A stretch of DNA of 64,000 nt from Deltaproteobacteria bacterium (lineage in GTDB: Bacteria; Myxococcota; UBA727; VGSZ01): assembly GCA_016177705.1 (NCBI GenBank), contig JACOUT010000002.1, positions 525,604 to 589,603 on the forward strand, written 5' to 3'. The position numbers were made by a program, and so were the translations under genes. Shown here one piece after another: positions 46,180-54,083 of this stretch; positions within the stretch are counted from its first letter, which is position 1, and each line of letters opens with the position of its first letter. The notes beneath the pieces are model-generated. The model did no database searches and was not told where the DNA came from. It saw only the letters and a program-made list of their open reading frames with translations.

Positions 46180-46566
46180 ATGAAATACAACTACACCGAG
46201 CGCTTGGCCGCCAAGGCCGGCATCCCCATGCAGGACGAGTTCACCATCGGCCAGGTCGCCACGCTGCTCGGCAAGTCCTACGAAACGACGAGGGTGCTGG
46301 CCCGGCAAGGTCACATCCCCGTCGTCCACTACAGCGCCAGGAAGCGCCGCGTTCAGGCCGATGCGCTGGAGTCCTACCTGCGCTCAGCGTCGGGCCAGGC
46401 CATCATCGTTGACGACGGCGTCGTCCGCGAGCTGGCCCAGCAGGTTCAGGGGCTGCGAGTGGACATCGGCCAGCTCCTGGCGACCCGTGGCCCGAGCAGG
46501 ACGCCGGTCGACGATGATGAGATTGACGTGGAGCAAATCCTGGCGGGCGCGGGAGTGACCAAGTGA
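46180..46566 (+). CDS. Helix-turn-helix DNA-binding protein
   Basis: 128 residues, ATG with a GAGGAGG site. FTIGQVATLLGKSYETTRVLARQGHIPVV is an excisionase/MerR-like helix-turn-helix, and RRVQADALESYLRS is the end of that fold. A C-terminal helical region (LAQQVQGLRVDIGQLL) may dimerise. It overlaps the helicase gene by 4 bases. Candidates for its job: excisionase/recombination directionality factor, or initiator that binds the repeats near 49056. Confidence 0.75.
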   Translation: MKYNYTERLAAKAGIPMQDEFTIGQVATLLGKSYETTRVLARQGHIPVVHYSARKRRVQADALESYLRSASGQAIIVDDGVVRELAQQVQGLRVDIGQLLATRGPSRTPVDDDEIDVEQILAGAGVTK

Positions 46567-48044
46567 AGCGCATCCTTCGCAGCATCATCGACTGCGGCGA
46601 TGTCGGCGGCGATCACCTCCTCGCCAACTACCATGCCTTTGTCGACGCTGGTCTTGAACCTGCCGCCGAGCACGACACGGAGATCGTCCAGTACATTCGA
46701 GAATTCCACCAGGAGTTCAACAGCGCTCCCACGCTCACGAGCGTTCAGGATGCCTTCGAGCATGGCTTCGCTGCGCTTGAGCGCCTCAAGGAGATCAAGG
46801 ACGCCGAGTCGTACATCGGCACGCAATTCCGCCGCCTGCTGAAGACCTTGAAGGAAAAGCAGCGCGAGAACGGGTTCGATCTCCTCTTGAAAGAAAGCGC
46901 GCGCATCAAGACCCAGGGCGTCAAGGTGGGGAAGCTGACGAAGAAGGGCATCGATGCTGCCCTTCAGAACCTCGTCGAGGGGGCAGACCGGCTGCGATCC
47001 GATGCCGACGGCGCGCGCACTTCTGGCGCGCTGCGGGAGGAGAGTGCTGACATCTTGGCTCGCTATGCCGAGCGCGTGACGTCGCCACGCTTTGGGCGGC
47101 TCCTTGGCCTTGAGAAGATCGATGAGGTCTGCCGAGGTCTGCGAGCAGGGGAGCTGATGCTGTGCCTGGGCTTCGTGGGACACGGCAAGACAACGTTCGC
47201 CCTGAACTACGCCTACAACACGGCGATGATCTACGGCTGGGACGTCATCTACTTCTCGCTGGAGATGACCAGGGTGCAGATCACCGACGTGCTCTACACC
47301 ATGCACTCGATGCACCCGAAGTTCGTGGACCCCGAGTCTCCCAACTTCAGCGCCGTGGCCCCGCTCGACTATCGCGCCATCCGCGATGGACTGCTAGCCC
47401 CGGAGCAACACGAGTTCTTCAAGGAGGTCGCCCACGACATGGACTCCGTCCGTGAGTATTCGTCCAAGACGACCGACGGCGATTGGCGTGTGCCCTACGG
47501 CGAGATCCTCATCGAGACGCCGTCCAAGGAGGTGACCGTCGCCGAGATCAAGATGAAGGCCGAGATGCACGCACGACGTCTCGAAGCCGAAGGGCGGGAG
47601 CTCGGTCTGGTCATCATCGACCACGCGCTTCTCGTGGAGAGCAGCGTAGGCCGCTCCGTCGACAACTACACTGTCAGCGTCAACTACATCTTGCGGGACG
47701 TCGCCCGCATGGCCGTCATGTTCAATGGCGGCAAGGGCATTCCGGTCTGCATGCCGTTTCAAGCGAATCGTACCGGCTGGGACGCGGCCTCGAAGAACGA
47801 CGGCCACTACAAGCTCAACGCCCTCAGCTACGCCAACGAGGCCGAGAAGTCGGCGTCGGTGATCACCTACGTCTACATGGACGACGACATGCGCGACGAA
47901 GGACGCGTGAAAATCGGCTGCCTCAAGAATCGCGACAACCCGCACTTCAAGCAGTTCGAGGCGCGCATCCTATGGGGCCCTCGCCGTCTCATCGCGCAGC
48001 GCGAGCAAACGCCCGATGAGATTGCCCTCGATCTGGGGTTGTAA
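46563..48044 (+). CDS. DnaB-like replicative helicase
   Basis: 493 residues. The RecA-type core has Walker A GFVGHGKTT (203-211), FSLEM (about 230), Walker B LVIIDH (348-353) and the KNRDN segment near 455 that matches the arginine-finger region of DnaB C-domains. The N-terminal 170 residues are helical and differ from the standard DnaB N-domain. It is GTG-started, overlapping the HTH gene. Phage- and plasmid-borne DnaB-like helicases drive replication of the element. Its presence in an integrated island implies the island can replicate. Confidence 0.88.
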   Translation: MKRILRSIIDCGDVGGDHLLANYHAFVDAGLEPAAEHDTEIVQYIREFHQEFNSAPTLTSVQDAFEHGFAALERLKEIKDAESYIGTQFRRLLKTLKEKQRENGFDLLLKESARIKTQGVKVGKLTKKGIDAALQNLVEGADRLRSDADGARTSGALREESADILARYAERVTSPRFGRLLGLEKIDEVCRGLRAGELMLCLGFVGHGKTTFALNYAYNTAMIYGWDVIYFSLEMTRVQITDVLYTMHSMHPKFVDPESPNFSAVAPLDYRAIRDGLLAPEQHEFFKEVAHDMDSVREYSSKTTDGDWRVPYGEILIETPSKEVTVAEIKMKAEMHARRLEAEGRELGLVIIDHALLVESSVGRSVDNYTVSVNYILRDVARMAVMFNGGKGIPVCMPFQANRTGWDAASKNDGHYKLNALSYANEAEKSASVITYVYMDDDMRDEGRVKIGCLKNRDNPHFKQFEARILWGPRRLIAQREQTPDEIALDLGL

Positions 48045-48045
48045 G

Positions 48046-49014
48046 ATGGACATGATCAACGCCTGCACTGCGTGTCCCGTCTGTGGCCTGCTCGCCTTTC
48101 GTTGCTGCTGCACGCCGGAGGCCAGGAGCACATGGACGAAGAAGGCACTGGAGGAGCACTACTTCGCCCGCGCGCCGTCGTTGAAGCGCGCGGCGGCGCT
48201 CTCCGCCAGCTCGCTCGACTCCCGGTCGCTCGACACCCGGTCGGCGACGGCATTGCTTCTCATCGGCGCCCACAACCAGACCGACGCGCACATGAGGCGT
48301 GCGGTGCTGCGCCACGTCGTTCGCCGACTTGGTGCGGCGCCGCCGAGCTACACGGACTTCAAGGTGGTCCACGTTGACAGTGACCAGCTCTTCCGCATCG
48401 GCTTCGGCGCCAGCGAGCGAAATGACGGTGAGGCTGCAAGCCTGTGTGGCATGGGCGCCGATGTGACCATTGTGGAGATCACGAGACCGTCGGCCAATCG
48501 TCGCAAGCTCCATCTCGGGATTGTCGCCAACCAGCTCACCGGCGCTCTTGGCAGCGGCAAGCGCATCTGGGTCACCATCGCCGAGCCGCCCGGTCGCTAC
48601 TTCGCCGACTACCTCAAGGACGGCGACACCGCCCAAGATGCGCGTGCACTTCTGGAGGTGATGGGCCGCTTCGCTCTCGTGGACCTGCGGTCCGAAGCGC
48701 CAGCGGCGGCAATCGGAGACCTTGAAACCTGGCTCGACGATGTCAGCCCGCAAGAGACGGGTGCCGTTCGGAACAAGATGGACACCGTTCTGGACGGGAT
48801 GCTGCCAAGCCTTCTGCGCGCGCACGACGGGACCGAGTTCGTGTCGCTTGAGGTAGTGGCGGATGCCACTGGCGTCGCGAAGACGGACCTGCCGGCCTTG
48901 CTCGCGGCGCGAGGCTTCGAACACGGGACGCCGATCAAGCTGGAAGGCGACGCCCGCAAGAAGCGCTACTGGCGCCGAAAGCCGTCTGGCTACGGCGGAG
49001 CGGCGCAGCCGTAG
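48046..49014 (+). CDS. Hypothetical protein downstream of helicase, possible AAA-like loader
   Basis: 322 residues. The N-terminus is Cys-rich (CTACPVCGLLAFRCCC). The middle, VTIVEITRPSANRRKLHLGI and then SGKRIWVTIAEPPGRYFADYL, is reminiscent of the Walker B and sensor-1 region of DnaC/IstB-type helicase loaders, but no Walker A is present. The C-terminus is a small winged-helix-like segment (SLEVVADATGVAKTDLPALLA). Adjacent to DnaB-like helicase and to the repeat structure, so a loader or origin-binding role is plausible but unproven. Confidence 0.6.
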   Translation: MDMINACTACPVCGLLAFRCCCTPEARSTWTKKALEEHYFARAPSLKRAAALSASSLDSRSLDTRSATALLLIGAHNQTDAHMRRAVLRHVVRRLGAAPPSYTDFKVVHVDSDQLFRIGFGASERNDGEAASLCGMGADVTIVEITRPSANRRKLHLGIVANQLTGALGSGKRIWVTIAEPPGRYFADYLKDGDTAQDARALLEVMGRFALVDLRSEAPAAAIGDLETWLDDVSPQETGAVRNKMDTVLDGMLPSLLRAHDGTEFVSLEVVADATGVAKTDLPALLAARGFEHGTPIKLEGDARKKRYWRRKPSGYGGAAQP

Positions 49015-49232
49015 TCAACTGAAAGTCATGCTTCAAGCTTGTGGTTTTCACGATTGGCTACGGTGGCTACGGCGGCTACGGCGTCCTTATATTAATTGTT
49101 TCTTGTTTTCTTCTGGAATGGCTACGGCAAACAACTCATATATAAGGGTCCGCAGCCGCCGTAGCCACCGTAGCCGGAACAACAAAAGTACTTATGGAAC
49201 ATCAGAATTCAAGGGGGTCAATCTGGCTACGG
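48988..49232. other. Origin-like structure: GGCTACGG units and long AT-centred inverted repeat
   Basis: GGCTACGG occurs at 48988, 49056, 49065, 49074, 49120 and 49225, and inverted at 49159 and 49168. The first three inner copies are 9 bp apart in tandem. Arms 49056-49092 and 49140-49175 form an imperfect inverted repeat of about 36 bp. The 47-base loop is AT-rich (TTAATTGTTTCTTG). The structure follows the DnaB-like helicase cluster. Iterons with an AT-rich DNA-unwinding element are the usual layout of plasmid and phage origins; a large hairpin or terminator is the alternative. There is no gene between 49015 and 49257. Confidence 0.65.
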
Positions 49233-49257
49233 CGCTTGATGGCAATCAGGCATTGAG

Positions 49258-49659
49258 GTGGTAGTGCTGCGCGGCAACCAGGGTCACCTTCAAGCTCATC
49301 AGGGTGCTGCGCGGCAGTATTGCCTTCGAGCGCTGTGGACCCCTTGGATGCGTATTCAAGCTTGGCTCGCCCAAAGGGCGGCGCGGGTAGCCTCGACGGC
49401 TTGGAGGACCCTTGTGGCCGCGTTGCCGGTGATGCAACCGGCCATCACCTTCAAGGTGACCAGGGATGCTGCGGGAGCAGCCTCTTCCCGGTTCCTCGGG
49501 TCCAGTGCAGGCGTCACCTTCGGGATGCTGCGCCGCATCTGCCCTTCGGCGCTGAGGAACCTCGCCCGGCGTGTTCGGTTGCGGCGCGCCCCACGGGGTG
49601 GACCGGACCTGCTCAGGTTGGAGGACCCGTGCGGGCCGCCACGGCCGCGCCCGACGACG
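49258..49659. other. Gene-free stretch with degenerate repeats
   Basis: No convincing coding region. GTGCTGCGCGGCA occurs at 49264 and 49304. TCACCTTC followed closely by GGTGCTGCG or GATGCTGCG occurs three times (49284, 49445, 49514). TTGGAGGACCC occurs at 49401 and 49617. This may be decayed coding sequence or a structured non-coding repeat. Confidence 0.5.
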
Positions 49660-49929
49660 TCACCACTCGCTCGGCAGACACAGAACGATTCCCTCGCTGC
49701 CCTGGTCGAAGCACCAGATTACCCGACCGTCGTCGTCATCAAGAAAGACCTGGAGGTAGTCGCATGGCCCCCTGGCGGCCAGGCCGGCAAGTTCACGCAG
49801 GACGCCGCGCACCTCGTCCTCCGTGAAGGTCGCCAGAACGCCCGGCGTGGCGAACGCGCCCTCGTTCATGAAGTCGAAGCGGGAATCGCCATGACCATCG
49901 GGGACTTCTGGTTGCTTGCGCTCGAGCAC
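49660..49929 (-). CDS. Small hypothetical protein
   Basis: 89 residues from GTG 49929, with GGAGG four bases upstream. The sequence has sensible globular composition (EVRGVLRELAGLAARGPCDYL, QVFLDDDDGRVIWCFDQ) and an acidic strand-turn. No family recognised. It is divergent from the next gene at 50059, with 129 bases between. Confidence 0.6.
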   Translation of the reverse strand: MLERKQPEVPDGHGDSRFDFMNEGAFATPGVLATFTEDEVRGVLRELAGLAARGPCDYLQVFLDDDDGRVIWCFDQGSEGIVLCLPSEW

Positions 49930-50058
49930 GTGGCCTCCGAGATGCCTCGCCGCGCCAAGTACTATGAGTCAGTAGACCATGAAAGCCGCAAGCTACCTGC
50001 TGTCTGTGTGCTTTTGTTCGTTGCGCTGTCGAGGCAAACTTGGCCTACGGAGGCCACA

Positions 50059-50406
50059 ATGTCGATTCGAACCACCATCTTCCGTCAGGCGGACGGCACC
50101 GACCTCGCGGCCTTCGCTGGATGCAACGCCGTCAGGCCGCAGTTCGGTGAGGTCGACTGCGTTACAGTGTTCATTCTCGATGAGGACGAGTCCGGCGCGC
50201 CGGTGCTCGTGGTCGTCCGTGACCTTGGCGCCGACGGCGTCCTTGAGCTGCATCGGCGCGTGAAGGGGCCGGTGGAGGCCGAGCTTCCAGCGCGGTCACT
50301 CGTCGGCCACGTCGTTCACGAGCACCGGGACTTGATGAATGCCGCGCTCGCGCTCGGGTTCTTCGTGGTGAGTCGACCTGGCCGCGCGTCGACGGAGGCC
50401 CGATGA
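50059..50406 (+). CDS. Hypothetical protein
   Basis: 115 residues; GGAGG lies five bases before ATG 50059. A longer upstream frame in the same phase crosses the repeat-rich region and is not believable as coding. Beta-rich N-terminus (DCVTVFILDEDESGAPVLVVV) and a helical C-terminus with VVHEHRDLMNAALAL. No family recognised. Overlaps the next gene by 4 bases. Confidence 0.6.
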   Translation: MSIRTTIFRQADGTDLAAFAGCNAVRPQFGEVDCVTVFILDEDESGAPVLVVVRDLGADGVLELHRRVKGPVEAELPARSLVGHVVHEHRDLMNAALALGFFVVSRPGRASTEAR

Positions 50407-51056
50407 CCGCAACCGATACCAAGGACACCACGCTCGCCGCACTGGCCGCTCACGGCTGGAACCTCGGCGATACCGCCGACGCGCTCGGCATCAAGCGCGA
50501 CAGCCTGCGCACGCGGATGAAGCGCCTGTCAATCGTCGTGCCCGACGGGCCTCCGAAGATGCGTGCTGCACCCGTCGTGGAGCCGGCGCCCACGGCGACC
50601 GCGGCCCAGCCAACGACCATTACCGACCGCAAGCCGAAGCCGAAGCCCGCGCCGAAGAAGCCCGCCACCTTCGTGGTGATGAAGGGTGGCGTCCGCACCG
50701 TGCGCGTCGCCGATGACCACCCCGCCGCCGTTGCCGCCATGCTCACGAAGGAGCTGGGCGGTGCGACCGAGGCGACTCCGACCGGGCTGCGGCTCCGCGA
50801 CCCTGATGGGCGCACCTTCGCCACCGTGCTGGCCGGCCGCGCCGCAGCGCACTTCTTCGTGACCCGGGTTCCCCTCAAGGTCGCCAAGCGAGTCGCTGGT
50901 GACCTCGCTGGCGAGTGGGGCTACTGCTGGCCCACGGCGAGGCGCGGGTCCGCCACGCTCCGTCATGTGGAGACGGTCACGAGGACGCTGGTGAGGACGC
51001 TGATGAAGCTCGCAGTCGGGCATGGTGTCGACCGCCGCCGTCGTAGGGGAGCGTAG
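50403..51056 (+). CDS. Protein with Fis-type helix-turn-helix N-terminus
   Basis: 217 residues. AALAAHGWNLGDTADALGIKRDSLRTRMKRLSI is a short Fis/HTH_8-type helix-turn-helix. A Lys/Pro-rich linker follows (about 70-95), then an alpha/beta domain (TFVVMKGGVRTVRVADDHPA) and a basic Arg-rich end. Probably binds DNA. Its 3' end overlaps the convergent 180-residue gene by 80 bases. Confidence 0.65.
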   Translation: MTATDTKDTTLAALAAHGWNLGDTADALGIKRDSLRTRMKRLSIVVPDGPPKMRAAPVVEPAPTATAAQPTTITDRKPKPKPAPKKPATFVVMKGGVRTVRVADDHPAAVAAMLTKELGGATEATPTGLRLRDPDGRTFATVLAGRAAAHFFVTRVPLKVAKRVAGDLAGEWGYCWPTARRGSATLRHVETVTRTLVRTLMKLAVGHGVDRRRRRGA

Positions 51057-51519
51057 CGCTCGGGGCCGCAGCCGCCCTGGACCGCATCCAAGCGTCCTGG
51101 AGAAGCCCACGGACCTCGTCGCGGGTCAGGACGGCAGCGACCCCGCCCCGCCCCGTCTCGGCCGCCAGAAAGCCCTTCCAGGATGCTCCCCAGGCCACAC
51201 CAACGGGGATCGGTCGTGGAGGCCTCCTTGGCCGACCAGGGTTGTAGATGGGCGGGGGCCGCGGGGCCGGGTGAGGGGCACGGCCAATCGGAGCTGCTCG
51301 GCGTCCAAGGGAAGCGCCGGGCGTGAAGAACCCGACCACGCCGCCATCGCGGTCTCGGATGGCGCAGTCCCTCAGCGCGCCGAGCAAGGAACCGTCTTCG
51401 AGCCGGAAGATGCGCCACTGGTCATCCAGGTAGGCCACGGGCCGCAAGGTCGGCTCCTCGAACAGCACACCCGCGCTCAACCAGGCGACGAGCCGACTCC
51501 GGTCGAAGAACGGGACCAC
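50977..51519 (-). CDS. Putative 4-fold beta-flower domain protein
   Basis: 180 residues from GTG 51519 with GGAGGTG upstream. Four short repeats with the pattern F-x-D/E-x3-V-A/G-x-L/F (PFFDRSRLVAWLSAG, PVAYLDDQWRIFR, DGSLLGALRDCAI, GGVVGFFTPG) fit the 4-fold beta-flower fold. A Pro-rich linker (RAPHPAPRPPPIYNP) and a helical tail follow. That fold is frequent in bacterial toxin- and defence-associated proteins. It overlaps the convergent HTH gene by 80 bases. The region 51520-51708 is gene-free. Confidence 0.55.
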   Translation of the reverse strand: MVPFFDRSRLVAWLSAGVLFEEPTLRPVAYLDDQWRIFRLEDGSLLGALRDCAIRDRDGGVVGFFTPGASLGRRAAPIGRAPHPAPRPPPIYNPGRPRRPPRPIPVGVAWGASWKGFLAAETGRGGVAAVLTRDEVRGLLQDAWMRSRAAAAPSATLPYDGGGRHHARLRASSASSPASS

Positions 51520-51708
51520 GGGGCACCTCCAACACTGGCAGCCAAGTGGCGAACCATTCCGAACTTCGTGCGGAAGTTCGCCCTGAACATGACTCAGGTT
51601 CGTCGCAGCCCGAAACACAGAGGATTACGAATACATGCGTGTTTCATGTTCAATGTGACACCGATTTCGACCTCCAGGTTGAAGAATGAGGGTCGGGAGG
51701 TCGCAGTC

Positions 51709-52131
51709 ATGAGAACACCGGGAGCCACCATCCGCCTTGCAGACCTGTCGCCCGAGGAACGCCGCATCGCGCGCACCATCATCGCCGAGTTGTGGCGCGA
51801 GGTGGCCAGCGACGTAGTTGCCTCGCTTGGGAACGTCAGTGCCCCTGGCGACATGCTGACTTGGGACATCGCCATCGACGTGCTGCTCGATGACGAGCGA
51901 CCCGCGAAGCTGGCGAGGTTCGAGCTGCGGTACTTGAATCGTGCGCGACCCCTCGGCCACGACCACGTCTCGCTCGCCCGAGTGGTCATGTTCTTCGAGC
52001 GAGGCGAGCACGCCGAGCACGTTGCGCTCGCCCGCGAGGCGTTTGCCGGGTGGGGCCCGACGCCAACTTCATCGCCGCCTTCCACGCCGAAGCCGGCGCC
52101 GAGCGCGCCCGAGGGCTGGGGGCGCCGATGA
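51709..52131 (+). CDS. Hypothetical protein upstream of integrase
   Basis: 140 residues from ATG 51709 (GGAGG nine bases upstream). Helical N-terminus (EERRIARTIIAELWREVASDVVASL), then beta strands (ARFELRYLNRARPLGHDHVS) and a Pro-rich C-terminus. No family recognised. It ends about 100 bases before the integrase start on the same strand. Confidence 0.55.
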   Translation: MRTPGATIRLADLSPEERRIARTIIAELWREVASDVVASLGNVSAPGDMLTWDIAIDVLLDDERPAKLARFELRYLNRARPLGHDHVSLARVVMFFERGEHAEHVALAREAFAGWGPTPTSSPPSTPKPAPSAPEGWGRR

Positions 52132-52232
52132 CCATCACGACGCGCGCGTCGAGCGCGGAGCAAGCACCGCGGCGCTGGGACAATTCCTCGGGGGTTCGGA
52201 GCGTAGGAGTTGCATCACCCGGAGATGAAGCG

Positions 52233-53570
52233 ATGCAACCGACAACGGCCACCGAGCCGACCAAGCCCAAGCGCCGCCACCGCCGCCGGGCGCGAAACGG
52301 TGACGGCTCCTGCTACCGCGACAGCAACGGCACATGGGTCGCTCAGCGCTGGACGAAGCCGACAGCCGCCGGGGGCCGCCGGCGCGTGCGCGCCTACGGA
52401 CCCACCGAGGCGCAGGCCCTCGAACGCGTGCTCAGGAAGGTGGCCGAGCTTGAGCTCGGCCTCGACACCGAGATGCTGGTCGAGACCTTCATGGCGACGA
52501 AGTACCTGCCAAGCAAGGCCGACACCGTGCGCGTGACGACGAAGGGGAACTACGAGGCGTTCAGCCGCCTCTGGGTCGTCCCCTTCCTCGGCAAGCGGAA
52601 GCTCGCGGAGCTGACCCCGCTGGTCATGGAGGAGACCCTCATCGAGATGGCGAAGCAGGGCGCGACGGCCGACATCCGCCGCAAGTGGGTGGGCTACATG
52701 AGGAGCGCGCTCCGGCGCGCGGTCGCGTGGGGCCTCATCTTGAAGAACCCCTTGGACGACGTCGTGAAACCGCGCAGCGCGAAGAAGCCGATTCGCTTTC
52801 TCACGCGCGCCGAGATCACGAAGTTCCTGGACGCGGCCCATAGCGACCGTCTCTTCGCGCTCTACGTCACCGCCATCGCCACGGGCCTTCGCCAGGGTGA
52901 GCTATTCGGCCTTCAGACCGCTGACGTCGATTTGGAGCGCGGCTTCATCAACGTGCGGTACTCGCTCGCGGACATCGAAGGCGAGCTGACCCTTCAGCCG
53001 CCGAAGACGCGCACCAGCACGCGCCGCGTCGACATCGACCAGCACACCATCGATGTGCTGCGCGAGCACGTAGAGAAGCACCCGCCGCCGACGGAGGGAC
53101 GCGGTGCGGGCTTCGTCTTCACGTCGCTCGCCGGCCTGCCGCTGCGCAGGAGCAACCTCATCCGGCGGTCGTTCTCGACGCTGCTGCGGAAGACCAGGCT
53201 CGGCAAGGTGCGCTTCCACGACCTGCGGCACACGCACGCGAGCCTGCTCCTCGCCGAAGGCGTTCATCCGAAGGTGGTGCAGGAGCGGCTCGGGCACGCG
53301 GGCATCTCGATGACGATGGACCTGTACTCGCACCTGCTGCCGTCGATGCAGGGCGACGCGGTGACGAAGCTTGGGCCGTTGTTCACGCCGACCCCACAGG
53401 CGATGCCGAGCCTGCCCCCAAAGGCGCGCTCGGGCGCGCGACAGGCGGTGCCGCCCGCGCTCCCGCCGGCTGACATCGGGCTCCCGGCCGCAACCAGCGC
53501 CCCCGACGACGACGGCGACCGGCCCGGCGCCCTCGCCTTCCTCGTGGGGACCGGCCGCCCTACAGTCTGA
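52233..53570 (+). CDS. Site-specific tyrosine recombinase (integrase)
   Basis: 445 residues from ATG 52233. N-terminal arm-binding region (RRARNGDGSCYRDSNGTWVA), SAM-like core-binding domain (about 75-180) and a full catalytic domain: Arg220 (TGLRQGEL), His329/Arg332 (FHDLRHTH), His355 (LGHAG) and Tyr365 (DLYSHLL). It ends in an unusual 75-residue Pro/Ala-rich tail. Expected to integrate the island at tRNA-Arg by recombination between 43-bp sites. GGAG eight bases upstream supports the start. Confidence 0.93.
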   Translation: MQPTTATEPTKPKRRHRRRARNGDGSCYRDSNGTWVAQRWTKPTAAGGRRRVRAYGPTEAQALERVLRKVAELELGLDTEMLVETFMATKYLPSKADTVRVTTKGNYEAFSRLWVVPFLGKRKLAELTPLVMEETLIEMAKQGATADIRRKWVGYMRSALRRAVAWGLILKNPLDDVVKPRSAKKPIRFLTRAEITKFLDAAHSDRLFALYVTAIATGLRQGELFGLQTADVDLERGFINVRYSLADIEGELTLQPPKTRTSTRRVDIDQHTIDVLREHVEKHPPPTEGRGAGFVFTSLAGLPLRRSNLIRRSFSTLLRKTRLGKVRFHDLRHTHASLLLAEGVHPKVVQERLGHAGISMTMDLYSHLLPSMQGDAVTKLGPLFTPTPQAMPSLPPKARSGARQAVPPALPPADIGLPAATSAPDDDGDRPGALAFLVGTGRPTV

Positions 53571-53573
53571 GCG

Positions 53574-54083
53574 GTGTTCACCCTCCGCTGCACGCAGAAG
53601 CTCTTGAAGCGGCTGAAGACCGCGCCGAGCCCGTCACCACCCGCGCCGACGACGGTGCTCGGCGACTGGTACGCGAACCACGTCATCGTCGGGCGGCAGC
53701 ACCTTGTGGTCTGCTGCTCGGAGCGCACCTACCTGCCCGTCATCGTCCCCGCGCGTGAACTCGCCTCGCTGCCCTCGCGCCTCACCGATGCGCTCGGGAC
53801 CATGCTCGTCGCGCTCGATGTGCCCGAGGGCGCCTTGCGCGAGGAGCTGGCGGCGATGAGCGAGGTGGCCATCGGAAAGACCGCGAGCAGGGTCGTGGTC
53901 GGCGTTCTCACCGAGTACGCGCGCATGCTCGGCGGTGGGCTCCGTGGTGGTGGTGGACTGACACGGGAGTCGCTCTGGCTCGCGGAGACGCCGCTGTTCG
54001 CTTCGACGTCGCGCACCGTGTGGCCCATTGAGGCGACACGCCAAGCGTTCTCGCAGCCGCGCGGGCTGTACCTCGTGCAGTAG
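53574..54083 (+). CDS. DUF6933-like protein
   Basis: 169 residues from GTG 53574, four bases after the integrase stop. The beginning FTLRCTQKLLKRLK followed by VLGDWYANHVIVG, LVVCCSERTYLPVIVPA fits the DUF6933 family, known from mobile elements but without an assigned function. The remainder is helical. Probably co-transcribed with the integrase. Confidence 0.7.
   Translation: MFTLRCTQKLLKRLKTAPSPSPPAPTTVLGDWYANHVIVGRQHLVVCCSERTYLPVIVPARELASLPSRLTDALGTMLVALDVPEGALREELAAMSEVAIGKTASRVVVGVLTEYARMLGGGLRGGGGLTRESLWLAETPLFASTSRTVWPIEATRQAFSQPRGLYLVQ

Noticed and set aside
49258..50058. N-terminal extension of the 115-residue gene to a 382-codon protein
   Set aside because: The extension crosses the repeat stretch and runs antisense to the 89-residue gene that has a good ribosome-binding site; ATG 50059 has its own GGAGG.
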